NCBI GenBank assembly: GCA_943735955.1 | Contig: OX030956.1 | Coordinates: 359,001-423,000, forward strand | Reading direction: 5' to 3' | Origin: Piscicola geometra | Taxonomy: Eukaryota; Annelida; Clitellata; Hirudinida; Piscicolidae | DNA length: 64,000 nt | Part shown: in pieces, positions 60,701 to 64,000 of the stretch | How positions within the stretch are numbered: position 1 is the first letter of the stretch | Layout of the letters: every line of letters begins with the position of its first letter | Notes under the pieces: model-generated | Databases searched by the model: none | What the model saw: the letters and a program-made list of their open reading frames with translations, nothing else | What the model was told of the DNA's origin: nothing | Position numbers and translations under genes: made by a program

Positions 60701-61742
60701 ACATTTCCGAAGCACGCAACAGTCCCGAGGAGTTCGCTTCGAGGTTGTGCAGCGAGCTGGGCCTGGGCGGGGAGTTCGTCGCATCGATCGCTTACTCGAT
60801 CAGGGGTCAGCTGTCGTGGCATCAGAGGACTTATGCTTTCAGGTGGGTGGATGAGCATGGGCAGGCGATCGGTGGGTTTGTTTGCAGGGCTTTGTGCATT
60901 TATACGGGTGTTTTTTGGGGATTTGAATAAGGGTGGTTTTTTCTTTGGTGTGGTCGTTTTGAAGTTAGTCCGTTTTGATGCTTTTAGAGTTTATAAAGAT
61001 TGCAGTTATTGTTTTCTGTAGATAGATTCTCCATTGAAACGTATATCAAAATGCAACATTCACTTACCACTCATGACGAATGTGGTTTTCTGACGTGAAT
61101 TCTTTCCATAAAACAACCAATTTCCAACTACCAAAGGGCATTCCACTCTCACACGCAGTGAAGCTCCACTGCCGGTGGTCGACGTGGTGTTGCGCAACCC
61201 CACCGATGCTGACCAGTGGTGTCCCTTCCTCGAGACGTTGACAGACGCTGAGATGGAGAAGAAGATCAGAGACCAGGACCGCAACACTAGGTGTGTACTA
61301 TTGTTGTTGTTGGATGGATGGATGCATGAATGGATGGATGGATGGATGGATGGATGGATGGATGGATGGATGGATGGATGGATGGATGGATGGATAGATG
61401 GATGGGTCGGTGGATAGATGGATGGGTCGGTGCATGGCTGCATGGATGTCTGGAAAGATGGTTGGATGGGTATATGATTTTGCAGGCATTTTTACAAAAT
61501 TGCTTTTTAGAAATTTTTTTTTGCAATTTATTTGCTATTCATTTTGATGTTAGGGTGTGTCTTAAGTCCCATAATTACGGTTTCTAACATTTAGACTTTT
61601 GCATAATGATGAGGATGATGACAGGGATGATGATGGTTGTGATGGTGGTGATGATGATGATGATGCTGATGATATGGTGAATATACAAATCTTTTCCACT
61701 AGACGCATGAGAAGACTGACCCAGGCAGCTCCTGCATGGTGA
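57749..61742 (+). CDS. SMARCB1: SMARCB1/SNF5/INI1, core subunit of SWI/SNF chromatin remodelling complex
   Basis: Eleven exons, 375 residues, all phases closing: 57749-57844, 57944-57987, 58184-58245, 58465-58594, 58784-58921, 59192-59280, 60087-60125, 60329-60495, 60652-60842, 61159-61290, 61703-61742. The N-terminal winged helix (about 1-105) shows [20 protein letters not shown] and [11 protein letters not shown]. Rpt1 (about 175-245) has [22 protein letters not shown] and SIRQQIEAY. Rpt2 (about 255-325) has [15 protein letters not shown] and [20 protein letters not shown]. The C-terminal basic helix that contacts the nucleosome acidic patch is intact ([20 protein letters not shown], ending TQAAPAW). 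It works in the nucleus as a BAF/PBAF core subunit. Length matches the human short isoform. The Rpt regions are very highly conserved, so the call is firm. Intron 6 carries a minisatellite. Confidence 0.98.
59310..59730. repeat. 33-36-bp minisatellite in SMARCB1 intron 6
   Basis: About 12 copies of TGTTGTTGGTACCATCATC plus TTCATCATCAT, each with a GGTACC site. Early copies have one extra GTT. Open frames across it are repeat artefacts. Confidence 0.95.
61310..61455. repeat. (GGAT)n microsatellite in SMARCB1 intron 10
   Basis: About 20 perfect GGAT units followed by diverged copies with GGGTCGGT and CATGGC interruptions, starting 20 bp after the exon 10 donor. A GAT-rich stretch follows at 61605-61675. 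Similar GGAT runs occur at 35757-35810 (as ATCC) and 35965-36030 in bestrophin introns. Confidence 0.95.
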
Positions 61743-61924
61743 TGACGCTCGATAAAAGACACTGTTTACTGTCGCCACCATGAGCAACTGTATTAATAGA
61801 ATAACTTTTTCAATAATTTTTATAATTAGTGGTATTTATTAATACCCTTAGTGTTTTGTTTTAGATTAATGTGTCGTATGTTTTACTATAGTTAATCTAC
61901 GAGTTTTCTCGATGCTTAGGACAT

Positions 61925-61930
61925 AATAAA
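61925..61930 (+). promoter_or_regulatory. Polyadenylation signal AATAAA of SMARCB1
   Basis: AATAAA 183 bp after the stop codon, followed by a T-rich stretch. Motif match only. Confidence 0.5.
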
Positions 61931-62294
61931 GTTTCTAAAAACGTTTGATTTTTTAGAATGGGGGTTAAGTAATTTTCTAGCATCTTCATTTACTGATGCC
62001 CCTGCAGTCTTGTTGAAAGACTCACAATTAGGAAGTAAATTAAAATCCTTTTGTTTAAAAAAAATAAAAAGTTTTTTTCACTCATTTTAACAGATTGAAA
62101 ATAATGAGAAATTTCAAATTTTGGAGATTTATATTATTTTTCGATATTTTACTACTATGCAATTTTGTTACTCTATTTACTTTTAGTTTTATTAAAAATT
62201 TTAATAACTATTTGACCGTGCTCTACACTATCTTAATTTAAAATTTGAATCCATTTTTTTGTTTTATTCAGGAAAAGGAATTAATAAACTAATA
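61931..62294. other. Intergenic stretch between SMARCB1 and mL23
   Basis: AT-rich, about 360 bp; must contain the promoter of the mitochondrial ribosomal protein gene. No recognisable motif is seen. Confidence 0.5.
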
Positions 62295-63645
62295 ATGAAT
62301 CATTTACCTAAGCTGAAAGTTTATCTGTAAGCTCATGATACACAATTTCAATTTCATTAATGATTAATCCTTAATTATATTATTCATTAATCATTAATGA
62401 ATAATATAATTAATTTTTATATAAATAGTAGTTATATTTAACTAAACAATTTAAAATCATTGCGAAAATATTTTATCAATTTTTATTCGTTCAACCCATC
62501 AATATTTTGAATTCTTTTCAGTCCATTATGGCAACGGAGCGTTCCGCGATACCCTTTGTACATCAAAGGCAACCCTCAACTGCGGGTTCACATGCCATTA
62601 TTCTGGGTAAAGTTGATCAAGTGGCCCAAGTCTTTGCCTGCTGACACGCAAGCCTTCATGGTCCACCATCAGTGAGTTTGTTGCATACTAGCCAAGGCTC
62701 ATGCTGTCAATAGCATTATTTCTGATTGGCTTTAATGATAAAAAAAATTACAATTCAATGAGAACTCTTTAATGGAAGAAATAGAAAACTTTAAACAAAA
62801 TAGTATCTACTCTTATAATATATTATTTAATATGAATGGTCAAGAGGGTCTACAGCTGATCTGAAACATATTTCAAATGAAAGAAATAAATAAACTCCTC
62901 ACCCAATACTATAAATGTGTAGTCATCTATGTTCATTCAAGGTGAATTTCTTAAAATAAGAAAAAACATGGCTTATTTAGTTAGCTCAGAATGCTTGGTT
63001 CAGCATGAGCCCTGCTTAACATTTTAGTGCTCATCTCCATTTCTAATGCTATTTTTACTATTTAATAATTTTTATTCAAAATAGAATGACTGAGTACGAT
63101 GTTGAAAACTATTTGAAAAAAATCTACAATCTCAAAGTGCTCACTGTGAAAACCATTCTGAAAAGAGGTCTGTTGGTAGATATGTACAATTATTTCCTAT
63201 ATAAGAATACTTCCATAGTCCAATTATGTATAGGAAATTATTGATAATTTTTTCTCAATTCAAACCTAATTTTAACATTGAATTGTTTTATCAAAAAACA
63301 GGGGTGGATCGCAAAAACCCATCATATGGCTTCCCAATCAACCCTGGTCCTGATCGCAGATATGCCTTTGTGCAAATGGTTCTTATATTTCAATCTTTAT
63401 AAATCAAAATAAATTAATTCAAATTATTTAATAAATCCTATGATTTTCATACTCTTTATTTTCATACTCATCTTTTTCAATCCTCAAATCGATAATTTTG
63501 CACACCACAGGAAGACATAGAAGATTTCAAGTTCCCTGACCTTTTCAAAGCGAAAGCAACTGAGCAAGAAGCAACCGAAGCCGACCACTCAATACGCCCC
63601 CCCACCAACCCACTCAGGGCTGATTTGCCCCTATGGTTACAATGA
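62295..63645 (+). CDS. MRPL23: Mitochondrial large-subunit ribosomal protein L23 (uL23m)
   Basis: Five exons, 158 residues, phases closing: 62295-62326, 62522-62671, 63085-63167, 63302-63378, 63511-63645. The first exon (MNHLPKLKVYL) is short and was chosen because it ends at a GTAAGC donor in the exact phase needed by exon 2. Family signatures follow: RYPLYIKGNPQLRV, MTEYDVENYLKKIYNLKV, VKTILKRG, RRYAFVQM and FKFPDLF, all in the order found in MRPL23. The protein sits near the polypeptide exit of the mitochondrial ribosome. Length is close to the human 153 aa. It lies 552 bp downstream of SMARCB1 in the same direction. Confidence 0.95.
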
Positions 63646-64000
63646 GGCTAGATGATTAATTAACTACCTTTTTTATTTACGTTTTTTTAGAACTAATATT
63701 TTATTCTTTTCTATCTTTCTTTTATTAAAATCTTTTCAACAAAATGACTATATCTAAAATACGGCAAAGCTACTAAATGAAGGTAGATTGTTAATTATAA
63801 ATTACAAAGGTGCTAGCATTTTAATTATAATTTATAATCAACCATATGCTAATGAGAAAACGTGACGTTTTACAGTAAAATTACAGAAATTTTTCACAAT
63901 TTAAATTTTTCGTCATTCTATCTAAATGAAAAAATATGCATTAGAGAAATTTTAATTATCATTCAAAAGAGTAGATTACCAATAAATTATACATTATTCA
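63646..64000. other. AT-rich 3' flank of mL23
   Basis: No coding signal. An AATAAA at 63981-63986 is far from the stop and may or may not serve the upstream gene. Confidence 0.5.

Overview
The window is nuclear DNA of an intron-rich, AT-rich metazoan. Evidence is canonical GT-AG introns, coding exons clearly richer in GC than their introns, animal-specific gene families (L1/neuroglian cell adhesion, bestrophin, SmgGDS, copine, SMARCB1, mitochondrial uL23m), TTAGGG-type telomeric fragments, several non-LTR retrotransposons, a hAT transposon and many minisatellites. The retroelement tail motifs recall aquatic invertebrates, but the species cannot be named from the sequence.

Layout. 1-8.5 kb is AT-rich and holds no recognisable gene, yet has a remarkable unbroken frame of about 630 codons (167-2101) without known homology, and a small telomere-like insert (4283-4304). 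A candidate signal-peptide exon (8572-8617) is followed by an 8.3-kb probable intron carrying a 2.2-kb 12-bp minisatellite. From 16,895 to 33,799 (+) lies an L1/neuroglian-like adhesion gene with one recognisable Ig domain, five or more FN3 domains and a C-terminus that ends right after a hydrophobic stretch. A nine-exon bestrophin (34,052-36,689, +) is followed by a convergent 14-exon Rap1GDS1/SmgGDS gene (37,112-42,161, -). Next comes an intronless, broken ORF (42,536-about 46,945) that may be an endogenous viral nucleoprotein-like copy, split by an RTE-type and a CR1/L2-type retrotransposon. A complete 15-exon copine (48,069-54,921, +) follows, with large minisatellites in its introns. A palindromic element invaded by a hAT transposon with a perfect 8-bp target duplication sits at 55.45-57.16 kb. 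Last are a complete SMARCB1/SNF5 gene (57,749-61,742, +) and a mitochondrial ribosomal protein L23 gene (62,295-63,645, +).

The host genes are unrelated in function (adhesion, Ca-activated anion channel, small-GTPase chaperone/GEF, Ca-dependent membrane binding, chromatin remodelling, mitochondrial translation), as expected for ordinary animal gene order rather than an operon. Exon models were built by hand. Splice phases close without a break for bestrophin (386 aa), SmgGDS (681 aa), copine (551 aa), SMARCB1 (375 aa) and mL23 (158 aa). One junction in the L1-like gene is unresolved.
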